From: Tanypteryx hageni
Lineage: Eukaryota > Arthropoda > Insecta > Odonata > Petaluridae
Length of the DNA: 64,000 nucleotides
Assembly (NCBI GenBank): GCA_028673005.1
Contig: CM054116.1
Location: 132,285,547 to 132,349,546 of the forward strand
Direction: 5' to 3'
The position numbers and the translations under genes are program-made. The notes below the pieces were generated by a model. That model searched no databases and had not been told where the DNA came from. It saw nothing but the letters and a program-made list of their open reading frames with translations. Positions 22,001 through 35,154 of the stretch are shown in pieces (position 1 is the stretch's first letter; every line of letters begins with the position of its first letter).

Positions 22001-25000
22001 TGTCAATCCCGAAATCCCGGGATTTAGGTTTACCTAATCCCGAGATTTCGGGATAGAAATTTTGGACGGGATCCCGGGACTGCAATCCCTAAACATTGGA
22101 GGTGCAAAAAGTACAGGTTCGAAGAATCTTTTCCGGAAATTATCGGACAACTGTAGTAGAACATTTGTGGGGATCCGTTGCACGGAACACATTTACATTA
22201 AAACGGTCTGTGGAAGTTGGTATTGTAAAAATATTCAGATTTGTTCATATGGACACGGTACTAGTGGAGACACTGAAATCATTTTGTGATTTTAACGACG
22301 AATTTTGTCGCATACGAGCACAAGATTTCTGAGACTTATGCTTACTCTTGAAAGAATAAATACTAAAAATGGTTCAACAGCTTATTTTTTTATCAGTTGA
22401 AAATGCACCCGTTATTCTTCCGAAATTTGCCGAAGATCCTAAGTCAGCACTTTGGTTCTAGTTCTTACACAATGTTGATGCCATTTCCAAAATGGAGGGG
22501 AAGCCGCATGTGAATTTTTGCGCATGTATAAGAATTTGGAAGAGAAAGAAATCTAAGTTATTTCCGCCCAAAGTGAAAGAATTGGAGAGGAAAAGTGCTA
22601 ACGATGGTACAGCCTTCCCTCGTTTGACGAACTTAATTCGTTCCACGAAAACTGTTCGTCAGGCGAAAACTCGTAAAACAAAGATTATTTTCCCATTGCA
22701 TCGTCAAACGGTAGTTCGTAAAACGAGGGAAGGTGCATTCATTCATCCATCCATCAAGATGATCCAATCCAATTAAGTAAAGGACGCAAATTGGATGCAC
22801 TCGAACAGCTAGAGATAATTATTTGTAAAGACTCGCCCCTCTTAAATAAATACCTTTTCCACAATCATTCGGCTCTATTTAGCTTACCGAATATTTTTTT
22901 AATACTTTGTATGAACATTGTTGTCTTTGGCCCTTTTACCAAGTTTTCGTAACTTTTTGTAACATTTGGCTAGTATGATGCTTTCGCCTTCGTTTCCCAA
23001 CCGCTCATTCAATTACCTTAATCACCTGATGATGCTGCGATCGTAGTGAAAACGGTCGTGTTTAAATTTAAATTTGTGGAAACTACAAAGTCATTTTTTC
23101 ATTATTACATATTGGAAATTATGTGACTCAGCACTTGGGCAAAAGAAATATTTTATGGAACTGTAAAATAATTTTATTTTTCTGAGATTTGAATAAGCTT
23201 TGTTACTTTTTGTTTCATTAAATTGTAAATTTTTTTGAGAAACTTAATAAACTTCATTTCATGACTACGTATTGGTTTTAAGTCATCCTGATGTTTTGCT
23301 CTTCAGGCTGAAGAGCAGGCGCATGACCCCTCCTCTCCTCACTTCAGACGTAGTCAACCGCCGGGAAAACACGTGAGTGTTACCCTATTTATATGGTTAA
23401 TCTATATATGTCTGTGTAATAATAAAACAAAAGATACATAATTATATAGTCAACAACAAAACATTAGTTCTCCTATCAAAAGATTGAAAATATAAATAAC
23501 AATTATCTGTTGAATTGCATTTATGTTCTTTGTAATGTTTAGATGCTTCTACCAGCTTCCTTAGTAGACCATTTTTTCCCCAGGTCAGATTTTGCGACGA
23601 GGTGACCGCGTCAAATGGCAATGGACACGCAGAATTGGTAAATTTTCATTCAAGTATCTTATTGCGCCGCCCCAGCTCGCAGCTCGCAACAATTCCGTAA
23701 TGACGTTTGGCGGACCTTCTGCCTGCTAACATTCTTGCAGCTTCACATTAGCAAAGTATTTCAATCAAGTTCGATAAATCAAAATTCATTCCTTTTTGCG
23801 AAAAAATCTTTTTAGGATTAATTTTTAATTATTTTATTACGATGGTGGCCTGAGTCGCGCGCGGACATTTTGACAGCATGGGAAAATTTTGCCCGTTTAA
23901 AAAATAAAATACCATTTGCGAATAGGTTTAGTAAATGTTTGCCAGTAAATATGTAATACTTCTCATAACCAGCGACTTCAGCGAGGGCCAAAACGAGTAT
24001 AGTGGAGCGAGGGGTTGTCGCGTGTAGCCCATGGAGCGGATGTAAAGGGCTTGTGCACCATCGGCGCCAAAGTTGGAGAATCTAGTAAAACTTAAAAAAC
24101 GTGTTAAAATTTGCACCGGCACCGATATTACAATTCTAAGATATTTTGATACGCTAGAGAAAACTGCCCTGCACCACGGTTTTCGGATTTCCCATGTAAA
24201 TCAAATGGGAAGGATAATAGATCCTGGAATCGAACCCGAGACGTTCAATATTCGAAACAAAAACTAACCTCGGGAGCTCGGCTCCGGTAGCGGGAGACTT
24301 CCACAAAGTGTCATGAAAAGCGGTCGATTGGTGCAAAAGTTCATAGATAGGGGTTCAAGAGACGGTCCGGCGTCGGCTGCCGAGGAAGGAGAGACAAGGA
24401 TGAAGAAGAAGACCTCTCGTTGGAGCCGGACGGGACGGAGGAAAGCGAAAATTCGACAAGTGCGTTGAGTTATACAGGTTGTAACGCGCCAGGGTTGTGG
24501 GGCGCGGCGGGGGGGAGAGTGGGGCCGTCGGGGGCGGGTAGGGCTGTCGTCGTAGGGGGAGGGAAGGGATGGAGGTCGGGGACCGATTTCGGGGCTTCTT
24601 GGGCCTCTGAAAACTCGTGAGGCGATTCCTGGGGGATAGATTTCGTGGGGCAGATCTGTTCGGGAGGGTCGCTGGGCGTCCAAAGAGGCTGCTGCGAGGT
24701 GGGATATTGGCGAAAAAAAATTTTTCGGGGATGGGTGGGCGGGCGGGCGGTGGGTGTGAGATTGATTGATTGCAAATGTTTTATTGTTTGGGGAAATTCG
24801 TTCCATAGTCTGCAAGCGGTAATAATGATGGAACGCTGAAAATTACTGTCTTGTGATGAGGAATAAGGAGTTTATGCCTCCCTCTGGTATTACGGTTATG
24901 TACAGTGTCTAAACTCCTGAATTCCGTGGAAAGATAATGTGGATTGTTATAAGTAAGTAATTGGTATAGTAAGGAAAGCAATGGAACCGTCTTCGGGACT

Positions 25001-28000
25001 TCAAATTTAACCAGTTTAGCTTCACGAGTGAATCAGAAATGTGGTTAGGGATTAGGTATAGTTGAATTTGCTATGTAGGCCAGGGGTCGGGAAGCTGAGG
25101 CTTCTGAGCCACATGCCTCTCTTTCATGACTTTCGTGCAGCTCCCTACATTAAATCTCTCAATTAACCCATTATTCCCAAAAACGTTTTTTTTTGCATAT
25201 TTTACGAAATTTTTGTATTACTATACATGAAATTGCCTTCTTTGGTAGGTTTTTCTTTTAAGTACTAAATGTACAAACTAATTCAATTATTCTTGTTTTG
25301 TACACCTTCAAACATGTATATTTTTTTAAACTGCGAACTTGCGAAAAAAAGAATTTGCGTCAAAAATCTATTAATTTCAAATAGCAAAATTTCAATAAAT
25401 ACAATTTTTCATTCCAGAATAGTTCATATTATAGACCACTTAGCATACACTTTACTTTAGTTTAACTAATTTTATGATGCCTGTTACATAGCTTTTAATT
25501 TTACAAAAAAGGAAATTAACCAATTTTAATTCTAGCACATGTAATTATTTCATATAAAAAACTTAGGGTAGTGGTTCCCAAACTGTGTGCCGCAGTAGAT
25601 TTTTATGGGTGCCGCAAAAAAACCTTGTTTAGTACATAAATGAATCAAGGATTTTCATGTGTTGGTGAGTAATTGGGCATTGAATTTTTTCTAATACATT
25701 GATTAAGTGGTAGAAACAATGAATGGATGTGTCCAAAGATTGTAACACCCGTATCTAAAAATATAAAAAGCTTGTCACAAGGCTGGTGAGACGCGAAAAC
25801 CTCTTTACCTTAGAAAGTATGCCGCAACTTAAAAACGCTTGGGAACCACTGATTTAGGGTGTCGAGGAACATAGCACTCTTTACAAATAAATATTGTCCT
25901 CTTGGAACAATGTTTACAATGGCGAAAGCGTGTTGATCCCTTGGTAATTACTTGGTCTCTGACATCGCGTTTGATTGAATCCAGTCCGAGCGAAATAGAT
26001 GCGCGTGGATCTCTCCCAGCGGTCTCTGAGCCATAACGTCGCAAAAGGAACTAAACACATTCCATACGAAAATCTAAAATGGAATATTGTTATTTAATTA
26101 ACTTCTATAAACATACCAACCTTCTTCGCAGGAAACATAGACTGCCCACCCAATAAAAGAACACCACCACTTTTTCGTTCAATTAGTTGATCTGTACTGC
26201 GCAACATATTGATCATTCACATCAACCCCACACTTATTTAAATAATACTGCTAAAGTAGTGAAAGGTATTGGTACGGTTGTATTCAATTTCTTGGCTACT
26301 GAATAGCGCCTAACATTTTTTAAGAAAGAAAACAAAGTTTTGAAAATAAAAAAAATTGGCAAAATATGTGATTAGTATACCTAAAAGGGAAATCTTATCT
26401 GCCCAGTGGCAACATTTGTTGCCACCTTAGTTTGGTGTCCAACTACGGTGGTGAAAAAAAATATTTCTAGATCGTTATTTTTTCATGTTAACTCTTACAC
26501 AATGTAGAATTTACAAATAGAAGGAGAGAGAGAGAGATTATAATAAAACTTTTACGGAAATTATATTCTACTTAGGGTAGAAAGATGACAAGAGGCCAAG
26601 AGAAATGGACGAACATAAAGAAACATTTGAAATTATTGTTTAAACGGTATGGAAACAAAAATAACGCGGGCATTGAATATTTATTATTGAATAAATTGAG
26701 ATTATAAAAAATATAACAACATTTTCAGGTCGCTCTAATGAAAAGAAGAATAATTCTAAATTGCTTGGTAACAATTGTTGCCTCGGACAGATATGGGTTA
26801 AAACTAAAACTAAATTGGCTTCGTTAATAATCTTAATAAAAATTGCGGAAAAATAAAAAGATGGGCCTATTATTAGAAGAACCGTTTTTTAAACAGTTAT
26901 AGTCGCAAAACGTGAAACGACGGCAAGACTAATGGGGGATGGGGTGGATGATCGCCCCCGTCATCCCCCGTGGATCCGCCAATAACTGCTGCTCTTCTTA
27001 TGTTACGCGTTATTCATTACTTGAAAAAGTGTCTCTTCTTGTGAGAAAGGTTGCCGACGTCTGTCCTAGGCGGCCGCCTAGATCGCCTGGCCCTATATTC
27101 GCCCCTGGCCATCAGCATTATTATATCCGATTAAAGCACTTCTAATACGGTTTTTTGTATCTACTATGTCATTCAACCATTATCTATAATATACTGCCGT
27201 GGTTTCGCCATGCCGTCTGCCCCTCTGTCTGTCTGTCGGTCGGTCTGTTCGCTGTTCTAGAGCCCAAACGCGTACATAAAATCGAATCATATCTCGTATT
27301 TGGGCAATATATCATCTTTTTCAGACCCCTTTTTCAGAAAAGTGACATTGCACAAAAATAAAGGGTAGTTTATTCATCACGATTTTTAGAAACATTTTAT
27401 TTACTCAGAAATGGCTGGAGGGAATTTTATTAAAATCTATCCAATTGTAGATCCTGATGTCACAATTAATACTGCGTAATCCATATGACTCTTACAGTCA
27501 CTATATGCCTTCCAGTGATATTACAATCTACGCTAAGCGACCTTACCTAAGCCCTATGACGCCACGCCTTCGCCGAGATCCACTCTAAATCTTACTACAG
27601 CATTACGGTTAAACTAAATCGAATGATATCTGACATTAGTTGATGATATCATTCATAAAAGACATTCTGAAGACATGAACGATATTTCGCAACAATTAAG
27701 GGTACTTTATTTTCGATATTTTAAAACCAAATCTTACTATAGCCTTACGGTTAAACTAAATCGAATTGTATCTCATATTAGTGGATAATGTCGTTCATAA
27801 AAGACATTCTGGAGAGATGAACTATATTGCGCAACAAATAAGTGTACTTTTTTGTAGGATATTTTTAAAGATTTACTCAACAATTGCTACAAGGATTTCG
27901 ATTACATCCACCTTATCGTACAGTCTTGTGTCACAAATAATACTAACGAAGCCATATATCCCAAAAAATACTAAATATCGAACTGTGGCATTAAAATATA

Positions 28001-28496
28001 CGCTAAACCATGCTTAACATTGATTTATGAGCGATTTTCTTTTATATGCGTACACAGTGGACCAAACGTATATGCGTATATGAGAAATTTTGTGCAATGT
28101 TTATTGCGTCGTTTTTTTTATGAGTTGGCACGAAGGCCTTAAAAGAAAAATCTTCGATGAACGTTAAAAGAAGCTGAATTTCTAAGCTGTAGAATTTAAT
28201 AAACGATCTTTTATATCGAGGGAGATACTCATTTATTTCCTCTCTCTATCTCTGTCTTTCCTGTTCAGGTGGAGGTCCTGTGCGTTTCTCCGGCGGTAGG
28301 CGAAGCTGATGCGGAGGAGGAGGTGGGCGGAGGGGGAGTGGGGGTGGCGGCCATAAACGCCGCCAACTCGAGCGCCGCGGCGAAGGGCGACGCGGGGGAA
28401 GGGGAGGGCGTGGAGGTTTCACAGCCTCCCGCATCGGCGTCCAGCGTTGCGGACTTATTGGAATATCTACTTGATCTGGTAGATCTGGTAGAATGA
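18913..28496 (+). CDS. Array gene B: unrecognised single-pass membrane protein
   Basis: Joining 18913-19042, 19639-19814, 20045-20095, 23307-23372 and 28269-28496 gives one open frame of 216 codons. All introns are GT-AG; the first is phase 1 and the others phase 0. Residues 6-18 are hydrophobic. Residues 53-74 form one strong membrane segment (ALGLAIFLSCLLLAFWVW) followed by RRYCVGRRRRW, which by the positive-inside rule places the C-terminus in the cytoplasm. The tail is acidic and rich in Gly, Ala and Ser. The first ATG after an in-frame stop is at 18913; a second in-frame ATG at 19030 would shorten the protein by 39 residues. No family is recognised. The same gene is repeated in the array. 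Support is splice sites, conserved frame and codon content, not homology. Confidence 0.6.
19043..19638. other. Intron 1 of array gene B
   Basis: 596 bases, AT-rich. A tRNA A-box-like string, tagctcagttgattag, is at about 19112, without a B-box at the right distance. No other feature. Confidence 0.5.
19639..19814 (+). CDS. Array gene B, exon 2 (membrane segment)
   Basis: Acceptor gtcggcag, donor gtaagt. The exon completes an Asp codon with the last base of exon 1 and encodes FYDGLANDV followed by the membrane segment and the basic cluster. Gene C differs here by two replacements, G48E and G80W. Confidence 0.65.
20045..20095 (+). CDS. Array gene B, exon 3 (17-codon cassette)
   Basis: Phase-0 exon of 51 bases, acceptor ttattcag, donor gtgagtgt. 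It encodes NEEIPRGILKKHQDQQH. Because it is a multiple of three with phase 0 on both sides, it can be skipped without changing frame. Confidence 0.6.
20300..22091 (-). mobile_element. hAT transposon, copy 2, complete with target duplication
   Basis: A 1,792-base element with termini tggggattgc (left) and gcaatcccta (right), flanked by perfect 8-base target duplications aacattgg at 20292-20299 and 22092-22099. Both ends hold repeated atcccggg-type motifs in both orientations. It is inserted in intron 3 of array gene B, in antisense orientation to the gene. Confidence 0.88.
20687..21981 (-). pseudogene. hAT transposase, broken (copy 2)
   Basis: Same structure and same lesions as 329-1623: frameshift before the EALCRRDANLLT segment, stop near 20919, the 20-base deletion, and the C-terminal SVESERAFSSAG dimerisation motif still readable in another frame. 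Confidence 0.85.
22100..23306. other. Rest of intron 3 of gene B
   Basis: AT-rich. It holds the second copy of the 20-base inverted repeat (22613-22733), with nothing else recognised. Confidence 0.5.
23307..23372 (+). CDS. Array gene B, exon 4 (22-codon cassette)
   Basis: Phase-0 exon of 66 bases, skippable in frame, ending in the same acacgtgagtgtt donor context as exon 3. A perfect 19-base palindrome (23298-23316) covers its acceptor. Confidence 0.6.
24068..24338 (-). repeat. SINE-like repeat (copy 2)
   Basis: Colinear with 3715-3985, inside intron 4 of gene B, with the B-box-like core intact. Confidence 0.5.
24339..24747. repeat. GC-rich dispersed repeat (copy 2)
   Basis: Colinear with 3986-4394 and related to the block at 54250-54510. 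Confidence 0.6.
24748..24981 (-). pseudogene. LINE reverse transcriptase C-terminal fragment (copy 2)
   Basis: Same fragment and frameshift as 4395-4628. Confidence 0.65.
25569..25851. mobile_element. hAT MITE (copy 2)
   Basis: Same termini and imperfect target duplication as 5216-5498. Confidence 0.85.
25860..28268. other. Rest of intron 4 of gene B
   Basis: Colinear with 5507-7915: hairpin, transposon scraps, palindrome and the degenerate tctg repeat. No gene seen. Confidence 0.5.
28269..28496 (+). CDS. Array gene B, exon 5 (terminal)
   Basis: Seventy-five codons and the stop. It is acidic and Gly/Ala-rich with a GC content far above the surrounding intron. Protein sequence is identical to gene A exon 5. 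Confidence 0.65.
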   Translation: MEVLCVSPAVGEADAEEEVGGGGVGVAAINAANSSAAAKGDAGEGEGVEVSQPPASASSVADLLEYLLDLVDLVE

Positions 28497-28745
28497 GCCT
28501 ACCATCTGGTAAGCGAATATTCTATCTAATGGTATATTAGAATTTCTGGCGATATCAATGAAAATTTGATAGATTTTCTAGTAATTTTTAAAAGTTGCCC
28601 TTTTTCTACGCACCATAAAAAATTATATACAGATTTTCGTATATTTTTAAGCAATACAACTTTAAAATCAAATAACCTGTAGTCAGGCCACCAGTGAGAC
28701 TCAGAGAGGTCCGAGCCACATCCAGATTTTGAGGCCCATCGCCGT

Positions 28746-28751
28746 AATAAA
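28746..28751 (+). promoter_or_regulatory. Possible polyadenylation signal, gene B
   Basis: First AATAAA after the stop, 250 bases downstream; same reservations as for gene A. Confidence 0.3.
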
Positions 28752-31700
28752 TATAAAAATGTTAGGCATTATGTAGCCCACTTTGGTGGTCGGGGTTCGC
28801 TGAAAGGTTACAGAGGATCGATTAAAAATCAAATTGTAAGTTACGTTCGATGTCACTTCATCTTTTCTGAATGGAAGATGAACAAGGGCCCTCTTTTCGA
28901 CAAGCCCCCCAGATAGTGCCTGTGCATAATTCCATCTCTGAAAAACTTCCAAAATTTGAGGGCCCCTTAAGCTTGAGGCCAAATGCCCCCCCCCCACATT
29001 TTCATAGGGCCTGCCTATAGTTATTTTGCACCAGATAACCTTCGACGACCGATATAGCTTATGTAATGGCGGCCATAAGAAATTTAGTTTAAATCACATC
29101 GGTGTTTTTTATAACATTCCATTTTATATAAATACCAAATTAAGGTAATTAACAAATTGTTATAATATCAATTGTGAAATTTTTGTATAACATAAATTAC
29201 TCATGGAAAAATAGCTAAGTGAAGCTCTATTCTACTTACGTACATACATACTTAAGATATATATCAGTAATATAATTTTTGTATTGTTGTATTACGCTGT
29301 ATCACATTGACAGTGTGTAATTACTCCAACCTACAGAAATGTAGACTTGTTTGGTAAAATGATCCTCAGATCAATTTATGGCCTGCATAGAACCTGAACA
29401 ACATGTATATGAAGATATAGATTTCATTTTATAATAATGTCATGATAGTAAGACATTAATTTTTATAATCTAAATAAACTATTATGAAACAATATCATTT
29501 TTTAGATTTTAAACATTTCATAATTTCCATTTAGCATTATCGGTTATAATAATAATAATAATTTTAATAACACTGTAGGTCTCAAATAGGCATGGAGCAG
29601 GTACATAACAGCAATAGTACATTGCTACAGAATAAATCAGTTCATGAACTTAGAAATTCTTGAACACTATAAAAATTATTATTTAACAATCAACATTTGA
29701 ATCTTTTCTAATGATAGGAATACTTGAATAACATTTAACATTACAAGGTAACTTGCTTTAAGGCGCTGAGGTGGCATTGTTGATAGCCTATAATCCTTGA
29801 TATGAACATCATCTTTGTGTCCTGTATTATAATTGTAAAGCTTCTGATTAGATTGGAACAGTGAAGAGTTTTGTTTTACAAATATACAACAATTTAAAAA
29901 ATACATACCATCATATATATATATATATATATATACACATATGTATGGGGTATTGTGATTATGCCTAAAGAAATATACAATGGTTTACCAGGAGAGCTTT
30001 AATGGCCGGCTTTTTTCAGGAAGAAGACTTTATTGGCATATTTATCATGACCCCAAAAGATTATTCCATATGACAAATAAGAATGAATCTTTTCATTATA
30101 TAATAATTTTAACATTTCAAGATTGAAAATTTTGAATAATCTATGTAGCATAAAATTTCCAGTTGATAATTTTTACTTTCTCCAATGACAGTGCTCGAAT
30201 GAAAGTCGGCAACGCTGGTCACCAAGGCCCACGTGTATTCCCGCCCCCAGAAGCTAACAAGTGGCTCTCATCATTGCGATGGACAGTGGGGCTGCTTTTT
30301 TAATAGATTCTTTATTTAAGGAGCTGAATAAGGTAAAATTATCACTCAACTATATTAGAGAACATCATTACGATAATAATGAATCAAACATGTTGGGGAG
30401 TAAATCAGGATAGGAATAATAAACACAAGAGGATTTATATTCCCAGTACAGCTCATTCATTAAGTTTAGTTTTGAATGCCTGGGCAAAAATGTAGTACAA
30501 AGTATGCACTGCATATCTATACTATAGTAAATCTGCTTCTAACTTATGAGATATCATATAGGAGGATACTCTAGTTGGTAGCATGAACTAAGGCAGGTGG
30601 CATCTGGATGCGCAGAAGGCATGGAATGTCACTTGGTTTCCGTCACTCCTTCACTTGGCCATTCAGCATCAGTCTGTTACAGCAGCTTTTGGGGTGCTGT
30701 TTGTACATTTGCGGCATAATTTTCGTGTTTATTTACTTGTTTTACAATTGAGATTTAAACGGTGGTGTTCTAAAATGGAGAGCGAAGTAAGTAAGCACAA
30801 TGTTTTGCACAAACAAGCAAGATAAATCATATATAAAGTGTATCGGTACTCGGGACCAGCGGAACAGGATTGCGAAACAGGCAACTGCCTAGGGTGCCAA
30901 AGATTGAGAGGCGGAAAGAAGAGTCAATGATTTGATTTCACAGCACTGTATATGTGTGTGTCTGTATTCTTTTCTTTAAGTAATGTATACTTATCATTCA
31001 TCTTTGATTGATTCATTTTGCTATATTTTTTACATGCATTTGTGTTGTATAAACCTTTATATTCAAAATGATTTCAATTCCTCTTCAATGCTGTGCACTA
31101 CCCCAATCCTAAAAGTATAAGAAGAACTAGCGGTCTGAAGATGTTGGCGTACCAACTAAAATATGAGCCTAAAGTTATGATTTGCTTAATCTCTTGCTAA
31201 AAAATTATCATCTTAATGCCCATTTTTACCACTGTTACTAACCATAAAGCTTTTTAATGTGGAAAGATATTGTTATTAGTAATTATGAAAAAAATATTTA
31301 ATAATAAAAACAAGCTTTAATTAATATTATATTTAAGTAATACCGGTGCTTATAGACATCATTGTGTAATTACTAATAAAAGTAATTTTCAACTGTTAGA
31401 TTTTTAGTCACATTTATATTGGGGTAGAGTGCCAAAAAATTGTTTGCCAAGAGTGCCAAACTGTCAGTAGTACAAAAACGAGATGGAGCATGCAGATGAT
31501 TCAACACGTACAGCAGGTTACAATGTTGCCAGTTGTCAAGAGCAAACAGCGAGCGCCTGTGGCATATCATGCATCATGCATTGCTTTCTGAGCAAAAGCT
31601 TATGCAGGCTGCCGGTTTGGCAGCAATGTAACGTGTATTTCTCTCTCTCACTCTGCGCAGTAATGTTGACTCACCTGCCTTTGTCGTGCTGTAAACTATA

Positions 31701-33985
31701 TTAGGGGGATACTAATGTTTAGGCACTTTCAGATGAGCTGGAGACAGGACGATATTATGTGTGTAGGACCTTGTGCATAACTGCCTAGACAAATCAAAAA
31801 CCTCATAAATGTCAAATAATGCAGCTGCTATAAAATTACATAGAAGTGTAAACAAATATTTAAGGTATATGTATTTCTGATTGTGCTACAAAATACAAGC
31901 TGACGGGTTTGTAAATGTGGAAGTGTTGATGTATTGCAGCATTTTTGTGTTCCGAATCTCCCAGCAGAACAGGAAAAATAATTTCTGATCAATTAATTGA
32001 AAATATTGCTTGATGAGATAAAAGGATGGAAAAAATCATTTAATGGGTGGTGACAGACTTTCAAAATTTATTTTCTCTTTATCCATTCATTTCAGTGAAC
32101 AGTTTTCTCAGGATGCCAACAAAAGACAAGATATTAAGAGGATTAACTTAACTCTAAATGTGAAGGCCATAGCTATTTACAAGCCCTCATTATTCTACAG
32201 TAGAACAGTTTGAATGTGTAACGTTCCTTAATTTCCAGAGCAGATCTGTGATAAATGCATAAAAATGATGCTATCAAATAGTCAAGCAGTGGACTTGAAA
32301 TTTCTTAATTATGAACGAAATGTGCGCGTGTATTATTGGCTAATCAACCTCTTCTTGGATTATTATAGCCATAGCTCCTTCCACACTGAACACACTCACA
32401 GAGAAGGAGGGGATCCCAGTGAGGGCTCCTCAAACCACACAAACAGGAGGTCGGATCACCTTGGAAAAAATCCTACCTTCGCAGGATTCAGGCCTGCTGT
32501 GTTTTCTTTGGGGAACCATATTTCAAGTACTTTACTACTATTTTTTAATGTTTATGTTATTTTGTAATAGCCTTTTGTCTGTGAATTAATAAATAATAAT
32601 AAATCTTTTATTGCAGGTTCAGAATGTCTCAATTAATTTTATAACAAAAACTTCATTGTTGAGGAGCAACAGCTAAGATATTATGATGAATTCTGCTCAA
32701 ATAGAAGGGAAAGGGGTAATCCATCACTGAAATATTAAACATTCAGGATGTACAGTGATGCTTGAACTCCAGGGAACTTCAATCTCCTACCTGAATCAAT
32801 AATGCTAAGACCACAGAGGCCAACACGTTGTCTTTCAACTGGATATCCAGGACAATTGCAAGTCAACTTTTGAGAACCTGCTCTAAATATGATTTCAAAG
32901 AATCTCCAAGCAGCCCAAGTGTTAGTGTTGCTGCTATGCTTGAACAAGTTTTGCTTAATTTACTTATATCTTTTTGTTAAAAACTAAAAATTGTGTTTTT
33001 GGTAGCATGCAGTGCAGTCATTACCTAAGTTCTAGCCACCTGTGGTTCAGAAACATCAAGTGTGAAATGCCTCCATACTTGAGCTTACCTGGTCAGAGAT
33101 GTGGATTATATTTAATGTGACTGAAAGACTGTGAAATGCGCTCATACTGTAAAAATAAATAAATAAAATATCCAATACCCTGTCTTTTATTCAATTTTAC
33201 TGTTTCTTGAATGCTGATATTTGCTTTACCTGCTTCACACTAAGATTTAAATAGAATTAAGGATTTAGTAGCTTTTCACCATAATAAACGAGCTGTATAC
33301 ATTATCTGTCTTACGAAATTCCGCAGATAATTAAAAACTGTTTATGCAGGAGCATTTCCTCTTTTTAAGAATATAATTGTTTTTAGCATTCAGTGGTTTT
33401 TTATTGTTCGGTTTTACAATTCTTTTCAGATCTGAATAATTTGGATATTGAAACAGTGTTGCCTTTCCAAAACTTAAAATATCTGTAGAATCAGAAAGAA
33501 AAATCTGTAGAATTATCTGTTAAAGGAATATTTATGCTCAAATTTTGTTTTATATATATAAATTTAGGAAAAACTAAACACGGTTATTTTACTTGCTTTA
33601 CTAAAGAAATAAATCAGTTTTTTATGATAATAATTATTTATTAATGGAAAAAGAAATACATCTGTTAGGAATATATAATGCAACTAGGTATGGCAATAAA
33701 ACTAAATGGCTCAAACCTAAATGAAAAATATGTAAATCGAAAAAATATTTTTATGAATACATATGATGAAAAAGGTAAATGAAAATTTTTAATTCCCTCT
33801 AATTTACTACAACGTGATTTAGGACTATACTTAACGATTATATTTCTCTCCTGCCTTGATCGATCTCTTTAACAGTGACTTTCTTGCATTAAAATTATAA
33901 CGATATGCATTCTTTATGAATTGTTTTGTAAATATTAAACCTGCATTAAGGAGAATATCTAACGTAAGACATTACTAAGGGTAAA
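28752..33985. other. Upstream DNA of gene C; no firm gene
   Basis: Colinear with 8399-13645. It contains the 10-base poly-C, the (AT)n repeat at 29913-29934, and the candidate leader exons at 30279-30332 and 30775-30786. Confidence 0.45.
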
Positions 33986-34380
33986 GTGTTTACGATAGTC
34001 GCAGGTAGGTGTTGTAGTGATGGCAACAAAAAAAATAGTGCTTTACATATCTCAAACAAAACATTATATGGAAAATGTTTCAAACATAGGTTATTGAAAA
34101 TGAAATTTCCTACAACTTTTATTCCAATACATATATACACTCATCAAATATTAAACCAAATATTTCAAAAGAATCTGATGTGGCCGCCACATTACTTTCT
34201 CCATGACTAATATTTCGAAAAATTACAAACAGTGGTTGTGGCAGCTAAAAAATATGGTTTTTAAAAATGTTTCGAACAAATGTTGTAGAATATTCAATTT
34301 CCTGCAACATTTATATACCCATACATATACCCATTGATATAAAATTTCCAAAATTTTGACAGTTTATATTTATCAAAGCT
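33986..34380 (+). repeat. Dispersed repeat, two modules (copy 2)
   Basis: Colinear with 13646-14040. Confidence 0.5.
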
Positions 34381-35154
34381 TTCACTTTGTTAAAATCTAA
34401 TACAACAATGCATTTAATATTGAATTCACATACACATAACATTTAAAAGACAAAAGTAATCAATTAAAATCTTTTTTAACACTTAGAATATACCTAATCA
34501 TACTTTTAATTCAAAGTTTAGTATAAAAATTTAGGTCTGTGCGGGACCTTCTACTAGAAAGTGTAGTTAAATTGAGATGTGCTAGTATATCATTATAGGA
34601 AATATCGACCAGTGAAATTACCATTTTAAATGGCAATCGATCTCAGAAATTTCTGCTGGACTCATTCCATCATGTGGGAGTCCATTTCATAATATGGGCT
34701 CCAATTGACTGAACAATACTCCAGCTGACTGCGGACACACAGCAGTGACAGCAAATAAATTAGTAAAATCAGTTGTATTCCTGCATATAAATCCAAGAGA
34801 TTCCATTGCTGCATTTGAAATATAGTAGAAGCCCTCATAACTGACCTTCGCTTAACCGACTCGCTTGATTAACTGATGTTTTATGCCCCTAGGTCTGAAA
34901 TCCACAGTCGAGTGCAACATTTTACATAAAACGACTAGTTTAAAAGAGTTTAAACCATTCCTTTCCTTACGCATGAATCTCACGAGTTGTTCTTTGTGCT
35001 AAAATGTTTCTCATTACATAGTAATCCAGTCTAGTACGCATCTGCTGTCAGTTGTCCCACATACTAGTACTGTTCATTGTTATTTTAGTTATGATATTTA
35101 ATCAATATAAAATTATGTATATATATATTATATATTCATATTTATTTATAGGAT

